DNA from: Polynucleobacter sp. es-MAR-4
GTDB lineage: Bacteria; Pseudomonadota; Gammaproteobacteria; Burkholderiales; Burkholderiaceae
Length of the DNA: 64,000 nucleotides
Reading direction: 5' to 3'
NCBI RefSeq assembly: GCF_018882055.1
Contig: NZ_JACVPF010000002.1
Span: 620,001-684,000 of the forward strand
Under the pieces are notes generated by a model that ran no database searches, had not been told where the DNA came from, and saw only the letters and a list, made by a program, of their open reading frames with translations. Made by a program: the position numbers and the translations under genes. Each line of letters opens with the position of its first letter. The stretch's first letter is position 1. This document shows, piece after piece, positions 25,753-35,745 of the stretch.

Positions 25753-26247
25753 TTAGCGCCACAACCACGCTAGCCACACACACTTAAGGGCAAGCACATA
25801 AGTCACCAATAAAGGGACCCAAAGCACGCCCGGGACCCAATATGCAGTCCCTATAAACAGCATCAGAGTAAAGACGATTTTGATAAATTCGCCCGAAACC
25901 AATGCTGCCAAATAATTACCTGGGTTCAATATCTGCGTTTTTTTTGCAAACTCTAGCCTGATTAAAAACAAGGCCGAAGGCAAGACGCTAATTAAACCAC
26001 CTAAAAAGGCCGACTGAGTATAAAGGCTTACCCCTACCGGCTCCCCAAAAATCGACCAAATCGCCATACTGAGCGCGGTAAGCGCTACTTGCGCGGCCAA
26101 AATCTTCCAAGGTGACAGCGGGGGATGCTTAAGAGCGTTACCAGCTTGCAACGCCGTCATTTCCGCTTTACTTAAAACCCGATATACCTCTTCCTCGGGC
26201 TCATCCCAGTCATTTGCCTCAGAAAATCGATTTTTTTGAGGAATCAA
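25753..26247 (-). CDS. atpI: ATP synthase subunit I-like membrane protein
   Basis: A 164-residue protein with a polar N-terminus of about 45 residues and four hydrophobic helices (about residues 49-68, 78-97, 108-130 and 135-155). The position in front of atpB and the four-helix layout fit AtpI, thought to help c-ring assembly. Sequence conservation in this family is low, so the call leans on context. It is the first gene of the atp operon; the 68 bases upstream separate it from parB, and the promoter must be there or within parB. Confidence 0.8.
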   Translation of the reverse strand: MIPQKNRFSEANDWDEPEEEVYRVLSKAEMTALQAGNALKHPPLSPWKILAAQVALTALSMAIWSIFGEPVGVSLYTQSAFLGGLISVLPSALFLIRLEFAKKTQILNPGNYLAALVSGEFIKIVFTLMLFIGTAYWVPGVLWVPLLVTYVLALKCVWLAWLWR

Positions 26248-26315
26248 TTTAGCCCCGTGAGTTTAATGTGTGCAGTGCAATAGGTCAAATGGTTTAGGGT
26301 CATTTCTGAAGACTT

Positions 26316-27203
26316 TTAGGCCTCAACACCCAGCTTTTTCAGCAAAGAATCCAGCTCGTCGAATTGGCTAAAGCGGATTCTGAGCTCGCCACCCTTACCC
26401 TTAAACTTAAATTCTGCGTTTAAACCTATCAAATCAGCAATTTCTTGGGTTAAACGGCGCATGTCTGGGTCACGGCTAGGCGCGCCCCCTTCAAGCTTCG
26501 TTTTGGCCTTTTTGTCTCCAATCTGACCCCCGGCAAGAGCCAGGGCAGTAGACATTCTTTCAGCCTCCCGAACAGATAAGCCTTGAGCGGCAATTCTTTG
26601 CGCCAACGCGACTTGACTAGCTCCAGGCAGAGGCAATAAAGCGCGGGCGTGGCCCATATCAATATCGCCCGCTAAAAGCATCGCCTGCACTGGCTTTGCC
26701 AGTTGATTTAAACGCAATAAATTAGTTACAGCACTCCGCGACTTACCCACCGCTTTTGCTGCTTGCTCATGTGTGAAACCAAACTCTTCAATCAACCTTG
26801 CGAGACCCTGAGATTCTTCCAGCGGATTCAAATCCTCGCGCTGCATATTCTCAACCAAAGCCATTGCTGCAGCAGCTTGATCGTTTGCGCCAGAAACTAA
26901 AACAGGCACCTCTTTTAAACCCGCCAAAGTTGCCGCACGAAACCGACGCTCGCCTGCAATAATTTCGTATTTGCCCGGAGCAACCAAACGCACCAACAAT
27001 GGTTGCATCACACCTTGCTCGCGAATACTTTCAGCCAACTCTTGTAATGCGCCCACTTCCATTTTCTGACGCGGCTGATATTTACCAGCCTGCAATGCGG
27101 TTAATGGCAAACGATTAACTTCCGCTGTAGTTTCTTTTTGAGCCTTGTCGCCAAGCAATGCTTCCAGTCCGCGACCTAAACCTTTTTTCTTTATTGCAAC
27201 CAT
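26316..27203 (-). CDS. parB: Chromosome partitioning protein ParB
   Basis: A 295-residue ParB. The CTP-binding N-domain has the GERRFRAA motif at residues 84-91, followed by a helix-turn-helix region ([23 protein letters not shown] near 148-170). A C-terminal dimerisation domain ends in LLKKLGV. ParB loads at parS sites and spreads as a clamp, directing the origin with ParA. Two parS sites are in this window, within and next to mnmG. It lies 23 bases downstream of parA. Confidence 0.97.
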   Translation of the reverse strand: MVAIKKKGLGRGLEALLGDKAQKETTAEVNRLPLTALQAGKYQPRQKMEVGALQELAESIREQGVMQPLLVRLVAPGKYEIIAGERRFRAATLAGLKEVPVLVSGANDQAAAAMALVENMQREDLNPLEESQGLARLIEEFGFTHEQAAKAVGKSRSAVTNLLRLNQLAKPVQAMLLAGDIDMGHARALLPLPGASQVALAQRIAAQGLSVREAERMSTALALAGGQIGDKKAKTKLEGGAPSRDPDMRRLTQEIADLIGLNAEFKFKGKGGELRIRFSQFDELDSLLKKLGVEA

Positions 27204-27226
27204 AATGATTTTCTCGTTCCTGGGTT

Positions 27227-27997
27227 TTACATTTGCTTAATGCGCTCAATCATCTCAGCGCCAAACTCTAAGTAAGCCTTAGCGCCACGTGATGACTTAT
27301 CAAACGCCACCCCAGGAAGCCCATAGGACGGGGCCTCGGCCAGGCGGACGTTGCGGGGAATAATGCTCTTAAATACTTTGTCACCAAAGTGCTCAAGCAA
27401 TTGATCGGAAACTTGTTGTTGCAATGTCATGCGCGCATCAAACATCACGCGCAACAATCCAATGATCACCAAATCAGGATTTAAGTTTGCATGCACTTGT
27501 TTGATAGTGTTAACCAAATCCGACAGTCCTTCTAATGCAAAATATTCACACTGCATTGGTACGATCACGCCGTTCGCCGCGCACAATCCATTTAACGTTA
27601 ACAAAGATAGTGCAGGGGGACAATCAATCAAAATAAAATCGTAGTCATTCGCTACGAGTGAAAGCGCATCTTTCAATCGTTGTTCGCGAGAATCTAAATC
27701 CACTAACTCAATTTCTGCACCAGCTAAATCACGATTCGCTGGCAACACGTCATAGCCAGAACTCTCACAACGTATCGCAGATTCTTTCACTGATGTAAGA
27801 CCAATCAACACTTGATACACCGTGTTATTAAGATCTGCCTTTTCAATTCCAGATCCCATTGTGGCGTTACCTTGTGGATCCAAATCTACCAATAAAACAC
27901 GCTGCTGATGTCCGGCTAAACCAGCGGCCAAATTAACAGCAGTGGTTGTCTTCCCAACACCGCCTTTTTGATTCGCGATACAAAATATTTTGGCCAT
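27227..27997 (-). CDS. parA: Chromosome partitioning ATPase ParA (Soj)
   Basis: A 256-residue Walker-type ATPase with the deviant Walker A motif KGGVGKTT at residues 11-18, the DLDPQGNAT motif near 39-47, and the IDCPPALSLLTLN switch near 122-134. It forms DNA-bound gradients that move ParB-parS complexes. Order rsmG-parA-parB downstream of mnmG is the standard chromosomal par locus. Confidence 0.97.
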   Translation of the reverse strand: MAKIFCIANQKGGVGKTTTAVNLAAGLAGHQQRVLLVDLDPQGNATMGSGIEKADLNNTVYQVLIGLTSVKESAIRCESSGYDVLPANRDLAGAEIELVDLDSREQRLKDALSLVANDYDFILIDCPPALSLLTLNGLCAANGVIVPMQCEYFALEGLSDLVNTIKQVHANLNPDLVIIGLLRVMFDARMTLQQQVSDQLLEHFGDKVFKSIIPRNVRLAEAPSYGLPGVAFDKSSRGAKAYLEFGAEMIERIKQM

Positions 27998-28021
27998 AGT
28001 TTTTCTTAAAAAAGTGGTGCT

Positions 28022-28684
28022 TTAAAGGGGTAATTTTCTCACGGGGGCTAAGACCAAAAGTCGGCGCTCAACCGCCAAATTTGGGATGTGCAAGGGCTCG
28101 TCGGCCACCAATCTCCAGCTGTCCATACAAACATCCTGCAACTCTTCATCCGCACGTTTAGCCTTCATCGCAAATACCATGCCATTGGGCTTGAGAAGGG
28201 GCAGGGAAAGCTCTAGAAAATGGGCAAGATTTGTAAACGCCCTAGAAATCACAGCATCAAAGTGTCCCGGCTGTGATTTAGCCACCGCTTCGACTCGCTC
28301 ACTCAAGACTTGAATATTCTTTAGGCCCAACTTGCCGCGTACGTGTTGCAAGAACGCCGTTTTTTTGCGGATAGCCTCAATCAAGGTCACATGCCACTCA
28401 GGCTGCAGGATGGCGATAGGGATTGCTGGCAAACCACCGCCCGAACCAAGGTCTGCAATTTTGGGGTTTTTTAAATCCAAAAATTGACGCATCACGGGTA
28501 AAACTGTAATAGAATCAATAAGATGCAATCGTACTGAGTTCTTTTCGCCCTCAATTGCAGTCAAGTTGTGCACCTGATTCCAGCGACCCATTTCCTGCAA
28601 AAAGAGCTCTAAATCTCCAATATTCTCAAGGCTGAGATTGAGGCCCAAACCCTCAATCCCCAATGAAACCAAGTCATTACTCAT
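28022..28684 (-). CDS. rsmG: 16S rRNA (guanine-527 N7)-methyltransferase
   Basis: A 220-residue RsmG (GidB) with the SAM-binding motif [17 protein letters not shown] near residues 75-91 and the [15 protein letters not shown] motif near residues 147-161. It methylates G527 of 16S rRNA. Its start overlaps the mnmG end by 8 bases, suggesting translational coupling. Confidence 0.96.
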   Translation of the reverse strand: MSNDLVSLGIEGLGLNLSLENIGDLELFLQEMGRWNQVHNLTAIEGEKNSVRLHLIDSITVLPVMRQFLDLKNPKIADLGSGGGLPAIPIAILQPEWHVTLIEAIRKKTAFLQHVRGKLGLKNIQVLSERVEAVAKSQPGHFDAVISRAFTNLAHFLELSLPLLKPNGMVFAMKAKRADEELQDVCMDSWRLVADEPLHIPNLAVERRLLVLAPVRKLPL

Positions 28685-30602
28685 GGGTTTCTTCTTGGGT
28701 ACGGCCTAAGCCTTTTTTAAGGTGTACCAGTAGCAGCGAGAGAGCTGCCGGCGTCACACCAGAAATTCTGCCAGCCTGACCCAGGGTGCCAGGCTTATGA
28801 AGATTCAGTTTTTGCTGCACCTCTTTAGATAGGCCGAGCACCTGGGTGTAGTCCAAAGACTCAGACAAAGGAAAGCTCTCGTTATGCTCTTGACGAGCAA
28901 TCTCAACTGCCTGCCTATCTATATAACCTTGATATTTAATAGAAATTTCAACCTGATCGCTAATTTGCTGCGCCAAACCCAAGTCATCGTCTAGCGCTCC
29001 TGGCGACCAAAGGCCGTCGGCCAAACTGGTGACCGCCTCATAAGTGATGCCAGGGCGTCGCAAAAGATCAGCCAAACTACACTCGTGCGATAAGTCTTGG
29101 CCTAAAAGCTCAGAAACAGCCTTTGCTGAGCCATGCTTTGGTCCAATCCAAATATCTTGCAAGCGGGATGTTTCACGTGAAACAGCTTCTTGTTTTCTGC
29201 AAAACGTATTCCAGCGGTAGTCATCCACCAAGCCAAGCTCACGGCCAATGGTGGTTAGACGCAAATCCGCATTGTCTTCGCGCAAGCTAAGGCGGTATTC
29301 TGCGCGGCTTGTAAACATACGGTAAGGCTCCTGAACGCCCAAAGTAATCAGGTCATCCACCAAAACACCAATATAGGACTCACTTCGCTTGGGTAACCAA
29401 GGCTCCTTGCCCTGTGCCGCCAGACCAGCGTTAATACCAGCAAGCATGCCCTGTGCTGCAGCCTCTTCATAACCTGTAGTGCCATTAATCTGACCGGCAA
29501 AGTACAGGCCGGCAATCGCCTTGGTTTCCAAACTATGGCGTAAGTGGCGTGGATCAAAGAAATCGTACTCAATTGCATAACCAGGGCGCACAATCACCGC
29601 TGACTCTAAGCCCCGAATGCTTCGCACCAAACTCCACTGAACATCAAAGGGGAGGCTAGTAGAGATTCCGTTAGGATAAAACTCGTTTGTTGTTAAACCC
29701 TCGGGCTCTAAGAAGATCTGATGGCTATTTCTGGAGGCAAAACGATGAATCTTGTCCTCAATAGAGGGACAGTAGCGGGGGCCAACACCCTCAATCACCC
29801 CCGTATACATTGGCGAACGATCTAGACCACCGCGAATAATGTCGTGTGTTTGCTCGTTGGTATGGGAAATCCAGCAGGGGACTTGCTTTGGGTGCTGCTC
29901 GGGTCGACCCAAATAAGAGAAGACCGGCACTGGATCTAAGTCGCCGGGCTGCTCCAACATGACTGAGAAATCAATAGTGCGGCCATCAATCCGAGGGGGT
30001 GTGCCCGTCTTTAATCTTCCCTGAGGAAGTTTCAACTCTTTTAACCTGGCTGACAAAGAAACGGCTGCTGGATCACCGGCTCGACCACCAGCGTAATTAT
30101 TTAAGCCGACATGGATCTTTCCATCCAAGAAGGTGCCAGCCGTTAAGACCACTTTCTTGGCCATAAACTTCAGACCCATTTGGGTAACCACACCCTGGAC
30201 CTCATCACCCTGGACCAGCAAGTCATCAACCGCAGCTTGAAAAAGGGTCAGGTTTTCCTGATTCTCAAGGCGTCGGCGAATCGCTGCCTTATATAAAACT
30301 CGATCGCCTTGCGCTCGAGTCGCGCGGACAGCAGGGCCCTTGCTCGAATTCAATATCCGAAACTGAATACCAGCCTCATCAGTAGCCGCCGCCATGGCGC
30401 CACCCATAGCATCAATTTCTTTAACTAAGTGGCCTTTGCCAATCCCACCAATTGAGGGATTACAGCTCATGGCACCTAAATTCTCAATGCTGTGAGTAAT
30501 AAGAAGAGTGTCACATCCCATGCGCGCAGCCGCAAGGGCAGCCTCAGTCCCAGCGTGACCGCCGCCAACCACAATGACATCGAAGTTCTTTGAATAACGC
30601 AT
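28677..30602 (-). CDS. mnmG: tRNA uridine-34 5-carboxymethylaminomethyl modification enzyme, FAD subunit
   Basis: A 641-residue MnmG (GidA). The FAD-binding GGGHAG is at residues 13-18. Signatures such as [21 protein letters not shown] and [12 protein letters not shown] are visible. With MnmE it installs the cmnm5 group on U34 of certain tRNAs. Its mnmE partner is at 44212-45594. The coding sequence carries a perfect parS site (29169-29184) that encodes V-S-R-E-T in EAVSRETSR. Confidence 0.98.
   Translation of the reverse strand: MRYSKNFDVIVVGGGHAGTEAALAAARMGCDTLLITHSIENLGAMSCNPSIGGIGKGHLVKEIDAMGGAMAAATDEAGIQFRILNSSKGPAVRATRAQGDRVLYKAAIRRRLENQENLTLFQAAVDDLLVQGDEVQGVVTQMGLKFMAKKVVLTAGTFLDGKIHVGLNNYAGGRAGDPAAVSLSARLKELKLPQGRLKTGTPPRIDGRTIDFSVMLEQPGDLDPVPVFSYLGRPEQHPKQVPCWISHTNEQTHDIIRGGLDRSPMYTGVIEGVGPRYCPSIEDKIHRFASRNSHQIFLEPEGLTTNEFYPNGISTSLPFDVQWSLVRSIRGLESAVIVRPGYAIEYDFFDPRHLRHSLETKAIAGLYFAGQINGTTGYEEAAAQGMLAGINAGLAAQGKEPWLPKRSESYIGVLVDDLITLGVQEPYRMFTSRAEYRLSLREDNADLRLTTIGRELGLVDDYRWNTFCRKQEAVSRETSRLQDIWIGPKHGSAKAVSELLGQDLSHECSLADLLRRPGITYEAVTSLADGLWSPGALDDDLGLAQQISDQVEISIKYQGYIDRQAVEIARQEHNESFPLSESLDYTQVLGLSKEVQQKLNLHKPGTLGQAGRISGVTPAALSLLLVHLKKGLGRTQEETHE
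29169..29184. other. parS: parS site inside mnmG
   Basis: TGTTTCACGTGAAACA is a perfect 16-base palindrome identical to the widely conserved chromosomal parS consensus bound by ParB. It lies within the mnmG coding region, about 2.0 kb upstream of the parB start. Confidence 0.95.
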
Positions 30603-30838
30603 GATTTGCCTCAGATAGGGCGATGATCATAGCATTTTGTGGGTTTCACGTGAAACAAATGCATGCCAAAACAATAAAAAATGTGGTCGTTATTTCATAA
30701 CCCATTGATTTAATTAGTTTTTTATAAAAATCGTAGGGACTATTGGGGTTAAATGCACCATCGAAATGGGCAGGGAAGATCATTAAATGAGTACGGCGCC
30801 GAAGCGCCGCACTAAAAGCGAATAAGAAAAAAACTAAA
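30603..30838. other. Spacer between livM end and mnmG start
   Basis: A 236-base spacer holding the second parS site near the mnmG end. A GC-rich stem-loop CGGCGC-CGAA-GCGCCG at 30794-30809 may end the liv transcript, but it lacks a clear T run. No gene is supported here; the open frame at 30646-30903 overlaps livM and has no recognisable features. Confidence 0.5.
30642..30657. other. parS: parS site upstream of mnmG
   Basis: GGTTTCACGTGAAACA differs from the parS consensus by only the second-outermost pair base on the left arm. It lies 40 bases upstream of the mnmG start codon and 1.47 kb from the other site. Confidence 0.9.
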
Positions 30839-31768
30839 TCAATTTTTCTTCTTAAAGAGGTGAGTAATCTCGCCAACAACACCGCGACGGAATGCCAAGA
30901 CACAAATTACAAAAATGAATCCGGTTGCAATAGTGCTCCATGATCCGATGTTGGCTAAATAGTTTTGCAAACCAACCACAATGCCGGCGCCAACTACTGG
31001 GCCAAGGATAGTTCCCATGCCACCAAGCAGGGTCATTAAAACAACTTCTCCAGACATGTGCCAATGAACATCGGTCAATGTTGCCAGTTGGAAGACGAGG
31101 GTCTTCAAAGAACCAGCAAGACCGGCAAGTGCAGCTGAAATCACAAAAGAGATTAGCTTGAAACGATCAACGTCGTAACCCAAAGAAACTGCACGCGGCT
31201 CATTTTCACGAATGGCTTTTAAGACCTGACCAAAGGGGGAGTGCACCGTACGAACTATCAACGCAAATCCAAGCAAGAAAACGGCAAGCACAAAGTAATA
31301 CATGCTGACATCATCTTTTAAATCAATCAGACCAAATAACATTCCGCGCGGAACACCCTGAATACCATCTTCACCACCTGTGAAGGGGAGTTGAACTGCC
31401 AAGAAGTAAACCATCTGGGAGAGTGCAAGCGTCACCATCGCAAAATAAATGCCTTGCCTACGAATGGCTAAAGAGCCAATCAGAAAGCCTAAGATGCCGG
31501 AGCCCAAAACACCCAGCACAATGCCGAACTCCGGAGATAGGCCAGCCTCTTTACATAGATAGGCGGTGATATAAGCGGAAGTTCCAAAGAATGCTGCGTG
31601 TCCAAAAGAAAGAAGCCCCGTGAATCCCAACAACAAATTAAAGGCGCAAGCGAAGAGGGCAAAACACAAAACCTTCATTGCAAAAACTAAATAAATAAAA
31701 TCTTGGAATGGAAGTAGTAGGGCAATTAAAACCAGGATGGCGTAAAGCAGTTTTGTTTTTGAGTTCAC
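30839..31768 (-). CDS. livM: Branched-chain amino acid type ABC transporter permease LivM
   Basis: A 309-residue permease with about eight to ten hydrophobic segments and the family hallmark segment IRENEPRAVSLGYDV near residues 187-201, the site that meets the ATPase. It imports branched-chain amino acids or related compounds with LivH. It is the last gene of livGFKHM and directly abuts livH with no gap. Confidence 0.93.
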   Translation of the reverse strand: MNSKTKLLYAILVLIALLLPFQDFIYLVFAMKVLCFALFACAFNLLLGFTGLLSFGHAAFFGTSAYITAYLCKEAGLSPEFGIVLGVLGSGILGFLIGSLAIRRQGIYFAMVTLALSQMVYFLAVQLPFTGGEDGIQGVPRGMLFGLIDLKDDVSMYYFVLAVFLLGFALIVRTVHSPFGQVLKAIRENEPRAVSLGYDVDRFKLISFVISAALAGLAGSLKTLVFQLATLTDVHWHMSGEVVLMTLLGGMGTILGPVVGAGIVVGLQNYLANIGSWSTIATGFIFVICVLAFRRGVVGEITHLFKKKN

Positions 31769-32689
31769 TTATTTCTCCCGGCCGAAAAGTCCAGCAGGAC
31801 GAATGAGCAACACGATTGCCATGATCACAAAAATTACTACGCCAGATGCTTCCGGATAAAAAACTTTGGTTAGACCTTCGATCAAACCCAAAGCAAGGCC
31901 AGTCAAAATAGAGCCCATGATGGAGCCCATGCCACCAATCACAACAACTGCGAAAACCACAATGATGAGGTTTGAACCCATCAATGGGTTCACTTGAAAA
32001 ATGGGTGCCGCTAAAACACCAGCAAAACCAGCAAGGCCAACGCCGTAGGCATAAGCCAAAGAAATCATTAAGGGCACGTTGATACCAAATGCCTGAAGTA
32101 GTTTTGGATTCTCAGTACCAGCGCGAAGATAGGCGCCCAACTTGGTTCTCTCAATCACATACCAAGTAGAGAAGCAAACCACCAAGGAAGCTACAACAAC
32201 CCACAAACGGTACTTGGGCAAAATAATACCAATTGACTCCAGCGGGATGGCGCCTTGTAATAACTCTGGCGCAGGATAACTCTCACCTGAAATGCCATAC
32301 CAGTGGCGGAACATGCCCTCAATAATGAGCGCTAAACCGAAAGTTAATAACAAACCATAAAGGTGATCAAGGTGATAAAGACGCTTGAGCATTGTGCGCT
32401 CAAGAATCAAGCCGAATCCCGCCATCACCAAGGGCACCAGAATTAATGCAAACCAGTAATTAATTGAGAACTCAGGAAAGCCCAACCACTGACCAACCTG
32501 CGTCAAACCAATCCATGCAACGAATGCGCCCATTGTGTACTGTGCGCCATGCGAAAAATTGATGATGTTAAGTAGGCCAAAGATAATGGCCAAACCCAAA
32601 CTCAAAATGGCATAGAAGGAGCCATTAATAAGCCCCACCAAGAGCTGAGCGACCAGCCCTTGTGGGGTAATTCCAAGAAGTTCAAACAT
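31769..32689 (-). CDS. livH: Branched-chain amino acid type ABC transporter permease LivH
   Basis: A 306-residue membrane permease of the LivH family, starting with the typical hydrophobic segments INGSFYAILSLGLAIIFGLLNIINFSHG. The coupling segment LRAGTENPKLLQAFGINV lies near residues 192-209. It follows livK by 17 bases. Confidence 0.93.
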   Translation of the reverse strand: MFELLGITPQGLVAQLLVGLINGSFYAILSLGLAIIFGLLNIINFSHGAQYTMGAFVAWIGLTQVGQWLGFPEFSINYWFALILVPLVMAGFGLILERTMLKRLYHLDHLYGLLLTFGLALIIEGMFRHWYGISGESYPAPELLQGAIPLESIGIILPKYRLWVVVASLVVCFSTWYVIERTKLGAYLRAGTENPKLLQAFGINVPLMISLAYAYGVGLAGFAGVLAAPIFQVNPLMGSNLIIVVFAVVVIGGMGSIMGSILTGLALGLIEGLTKVFYPEASGVVIFVIMAIVLLIRPAGLFGREK

Positions 32690-32706
32690 ACTTAGCTAGA
32701 AACTAA

Positions 32707-33930
32707 TTACTTGTTAGTAACCAGCTTGCATCGTGACAATGAAAGTGGTTGTGTTGCCTCAGCAGCAGGAATCACCGCCTTGACGTTGTAATAATCCCAT
32801 GGGCTCTTAGATTCAGAAGGCTTCTTCACTTCAAGCAAATACATATCGTGCTCAAACTTACCATCAGCGCGGATTTTTCCTTTAAATAAACCATCATCAA
32901 TGTTGGTAGATTTCAAGGCCTTCATTACCGCTTGAGTATCGTCAGTGCCGGCTTTTTGTACTGCGGTTAAATAGGCAAGAACGGATGAGTAAACACCGGC
33001 CTGAACACTGGTAGGCATGCGCTTGTGTTGCAAGATAAAGCGCTTAGAGAATGCGCGAGTCTTGTCATCTTTATCCCAGTAGAAGCCCTCGGTTAAATAC
33101 ATGCCTTGTGCGGCATTCAAACCTAAAGAGTGAACATCGGAGATAAACATGAGTAAAGGCACTACAGTTTGCTTTTTGTTGATACCAAACTCTGAAGCCT
33201 GCTTCACTGAGTTAATAGTATCTTGACCGGCATTAGCCAACGCCACAACATCGGCACCGCTGGCTTGAGCCTTCAAGAGGTATGAAGAGAAGTCGCTGTT
33301 AGGAAATGGGTGTTTACTGGTTCCCAACACTTTTCCACCGTTAGCATTAACAACGTTGGTTGAATCTTTCTCTAAAGCTGCGCCGAAAGCGTAGTCAGCC
33401 GTAAGGAAGTACCAATTTTTCTTGCCCTGCTTTACAACAGCCTTAGCCGTACCATTTGAAAGTGCATAAGTATCGTAAGTCCAATGCACATTATTGGCGG
33501 TACACTTTTCATTCGTGATTGGCAAAGAAGCTGCGCCAGAAACTAAAGTGATTTTATTTTTTTGTTCTGCCACTTCCATTACCGCAAGCGCAACGTTGGT
33601 AGACACCAACTCAACAATCACATCAACGCCATCTTTGTCGTACCACTCGCGCGCTTTATTTGCGGCGATATCTGCCTTGTTTTGATGATCAGCACTAACC
33701 AACTCAATCTTCTTACCAATAACTGTGCCGTCTTTTGAGAAGTCAGCGATTGCCATTTTTGCTGCAATCACGGCACCAGGGCCAGCCAAATCTGAATAGG
33801 TTGAGGACAGATCAGTTAACACACCAATCTTAATTACATCCCCACTAACTTTAGAGGTTTGCGCGAATGCTGGATTTGAACCAAAAAAGGTTGCAGCCAC
33901 CAGACATGCAGTAATTTGCTTTAACTTCAT
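32707..33930 (-). CDS. livK: Periplasmic substrate-binding protein of the liv-type ABC transporter
   Basis: A 407-residue protein with a signal peptide (residues 1-23, cleavage likely after AFA) and a type I periplasmic binding fold: IKIGVLTDLSSTYSDLAGPG begins the first lobe. This subgroup is longer than E. coli LivK and also binds amides or aromatic acids in relatives, so the true ligand is uncertain. It lies between livF and livH in the transporter operon. Confidence 0.88.
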   Translation of the reverse strand: MKLKQITACLVAATFFGSNPAFAQTSKVSGDVIKIGVLTDLSSTYSDLAGPGAVIAAKMAIADFSKDGTVIGKKIELVSADHQNKADIAANKAREWYDKDGVDVIVELVSTNVALAVMEVAEQKNKITLVSGAASLPITNEKCTANNVHWTYDTYALSNGTAKAVVKQGKKNWYFLTADYAFGAALEKDSTNVVNANGGKVLGTSKHPFPNSDFSSYLLKAQASGADVVALANAGQDTINSVKQASEFGINKKQTVVPLLMFISDVHSLGLNAAQGMYLTEGFYWDKDDKTRAFSKRFILQHKRMPTSVQAGVYSSVLAYLTAVQKAGTDDTQAVMKALKSTNIDDGLFKGKIRADGKFEHDMYLLEVKKPSESKSPWDYYNVKAVIPAAEATQPLSLSRCKLVTNK

Positions 33931-33952
33931 TTATGTCTCCTATAAATAACTA

Positions 33953-34657
33953 CTAAACACCAAGATACTCATTTAATAAACTTGCTTTTTCAGTCAACTC
34001 GTTTTGATTCACCACCTCAACCACACTGCCGTGCTCAACCACATAATGGCGATCGGCCAAAGGTGCAGCAAAGCGGAAATTTTGCTCGACCAACACAATG
34101 GTGAACCCCTTATTTCGCAAACTAGTTACCACCTCACCCAACTTTTGAACAATCACGGGGGCTAAACCTTCAGTAATTTCATCTAGCAATAAAAGTTTTG
34201 CGCCTGTTCTTAAAATACGCGCCATTGCGAGCATTTGCTGCTCACCACCAGACAACCTTGTGCCGGGGCTATTGCGGCGCTCATAAAGGTTGGGGAACAT
34301 CTCATAAATCTCATCCAAACCCATGCCGCCAGGGGCGATCTCTGGCAACAACATCAAGTTCTCTTCGGTGCTTAAGCTAGCAAAGATGCCCCGCTCCTCT
34401 GGACAAAAACCAACGCCCAGGCGGGCAATTCTATAAGTTGGCATCCCAATGGTTTGGGTGCCGTAAATTTCTACCGAACCCGTTCTTTTGCTAGTTAAAC
34501 CCAAAATCGTTTTCAAGATGGTGCTTCGTCCTGCACCATTGCGTCCCAAAAGAGTGACTACCTCGCCATCACGAACAGCAAAGTTCACGCCATGAAGAAT
34601 GTGCGATTCACCATACCAAGACTCAAGGTTTTTAACCTCTAGTGCCATGGTGCTCAT
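33953..34657 (-). CDS. livF: ABC transporter ATP-binding protein LivF with altered Walker A
   Basis: A 234-residue ATPase of the LivF family. The signature LSGGEQQMLAMARIL is near residues 134-148, and Walker B LLLLDEITEGLAP near 155-167. The Walker A motif reads GRNGAGRS (residues 38-45), so the usual lysine is arginine at residue 44 (codon at 34528-34526). All other motifs look intact, and its partner LivG has a normal GPNGAGKT. It overlaps livG by an ATGA quartet. The call as LivF is firm, and the effect of the change on ATP hydrolysis is unknown. Confidence 0.92.
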   Translation of the reverse strand: MSTMALEVKNLESWYGESHILHGVNFAVRDGEVVTLLGRNGAGRSTILKTILGLTSKRTGSVEIYGTQTIGMPTYRIARLGVGFCPEERGIFASLSTEENLMLLPEIAPGGMGLDEIYEMFPNLYERRNSPGTRLSGGEQQMLAMARILRTGAKLLLLDEITEGLAPVIVQKLGEVVTSLRNKGFTIVLVEQNFRFAAPLADRHYVVEHGSVVEVVNQNELTEKASLLNEYLGV

Positions 34658-35472
34658 AAGTTATCACCCCCATGACTGCCCATGTAAGCCTCAACCACCA
34701 GGGGGTTGTTTGAAACATCTTGATAGGAGCCCTCAGCTAACACCGAGCCCCTTTGCAACACAGTAATTCGATCAGCAATGGAAGAAACAACCTTCATATT
34801 GTGCTCAACCATCAAAATGGTGCGGCCCTTAGCCACCCGGTCGATTAACTCGGTAACACGCTCTACATCCTCATGCCCCATGCCCTGTGTTGGCTCATCC
34901 AACAGCATTAATTCGGGCTCCATTGCCATGGTTGTGGCAATTTCTAGGGCCCTTTTGCGTCCATAGGCTAGATTTAACGTCTCTTCGTGCGCAAAATCAG
35001 CCAAACCAACCTCACACAAAAGTGCTTCAGCGCGCTCATTGAGGACGTTAAGGGAGTCTCCGGACTTCCAAAAATGAAATTCTGTTCCCAGGCCTCGCTG
35101 CAGCGCAACACGAACATTTTCCAAAACAGTCAAGTGAGGGAAAACAGCAGAAATCTGAAATGATCGAACTACACCACGCCGCGCAATTTGTGCCGGCCTC
35201 TCCTTGGTAATGTCAAAACCATTAAATAGGATTTGGCCGCTGCTAGGCTCCAGAAATTTCGTAAGGAGATTAAAGCAAGTTGTTTTGCCCGCCCCATTAG
35301 GCCCAATAAGGGCGTGAATAGTTCCTCGAGTGACGTCCAGGTTGACGTCACTCACCGCAGAAAAACCTTTAAAGGTTTTTCCAAGACCAATTGTTTTTAA
35401 TATTGTTTCTTGCAAACTCAAATCCCCATAATCTTTCTTGGGCAAGAGTTTGAGAATACCCCAATAGAGCAT
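34654..35472 (-). CDS. livG: ABC transporter ATP-binding protein LivG
   Basis: A 272-residue ATPase of the LivG family with Walker A GPNGAGKT near residues 57-64, a Gly-rich signature NLAYGRKRALEIATTMA and Walker B LMLLDEPTQGMGHEDVERV. LivG normally has about 255 residues, so the true start may be slightly downstream of 35472. It is the first gene of the liv operon, with 42 bases to the DUF3717-like gene upstream. Confidence 0.93.
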   Translation of the reverse strand: MLYWGILKLLPKKDYGDLSLQETILKTIGLGKTFKGFSAVSDVNLDVTRGTIHALIGPNGAGKTTCFNLLTKFLEPSSGQILFNGFDITKERPAQIARRGVVRSFQISAVFPHLTVLENVRVALQRGLGTEFHFWKSGDSLNVLNERAEALLCEVGLADFAHEETLNLAYGRKRALEIATTMAMEPELMLLDEPTQGMGHEDVERVTELIDRVAKGRTILMVEHNMKVVSSIADRITVLQRGSVLAEGSYQDVSNNPLVVEAYMGSHGGDNL

Positions 35473-35514
35473 TTACTAATATAGCGATAACCCTAAACAC
35501 ACAATGTGTGTTGT

Positions 35515-35736
35515 TTAATTTGTATTGGTATTTTTGAAGTTTCGAATTGCCAGTCTTGCAAGCTCATCCAATACATCAACTGGAATTCTTTGAGCGCCCT
35601 GAACAATCATGAGGGCATAAGGCTTTGCAAGCGCTGCGGCTTCTGGGCACAAATGCAGCTCCTCACCAACAGCTGGTGACTGGCTGCGCCAATAATTAAT
35701 TGCTGCCTCTAGCTCTTGAATACTGACAAACAACAT
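35515..35736 (-). CDS. Small DUF3717-like protein
   Basis: A 73-residue protein. The segment IQELEAAINYWRSQSP near residues 5-20 and the C-terminal helix VDVLDELARLAIRNF resemble the DUF3717 family of Burkholderiales, of unknown function, as I recall it. A cysteine lies in LHLCPEAAAL. It lies 9 bases downstream of the SET-domain gene in the same direction and may be translated from that message. Confidence 0.65.
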   Translation of the reverse strand: MLFVSIQELEAAINYWRSQSPAVGEELHLCPEAAALAKPYALMIVQGAQRIPVDVLDELARLAIRNFKNTNTN

Positions 35737-35745
35737 TTTTATGAA

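Noticed and set aside
30646..30903. An 85-codon open frame on the minus strand
   Set aside because: It overlaps livM in another frame and crosses the parS spacer, with no recognisable features.
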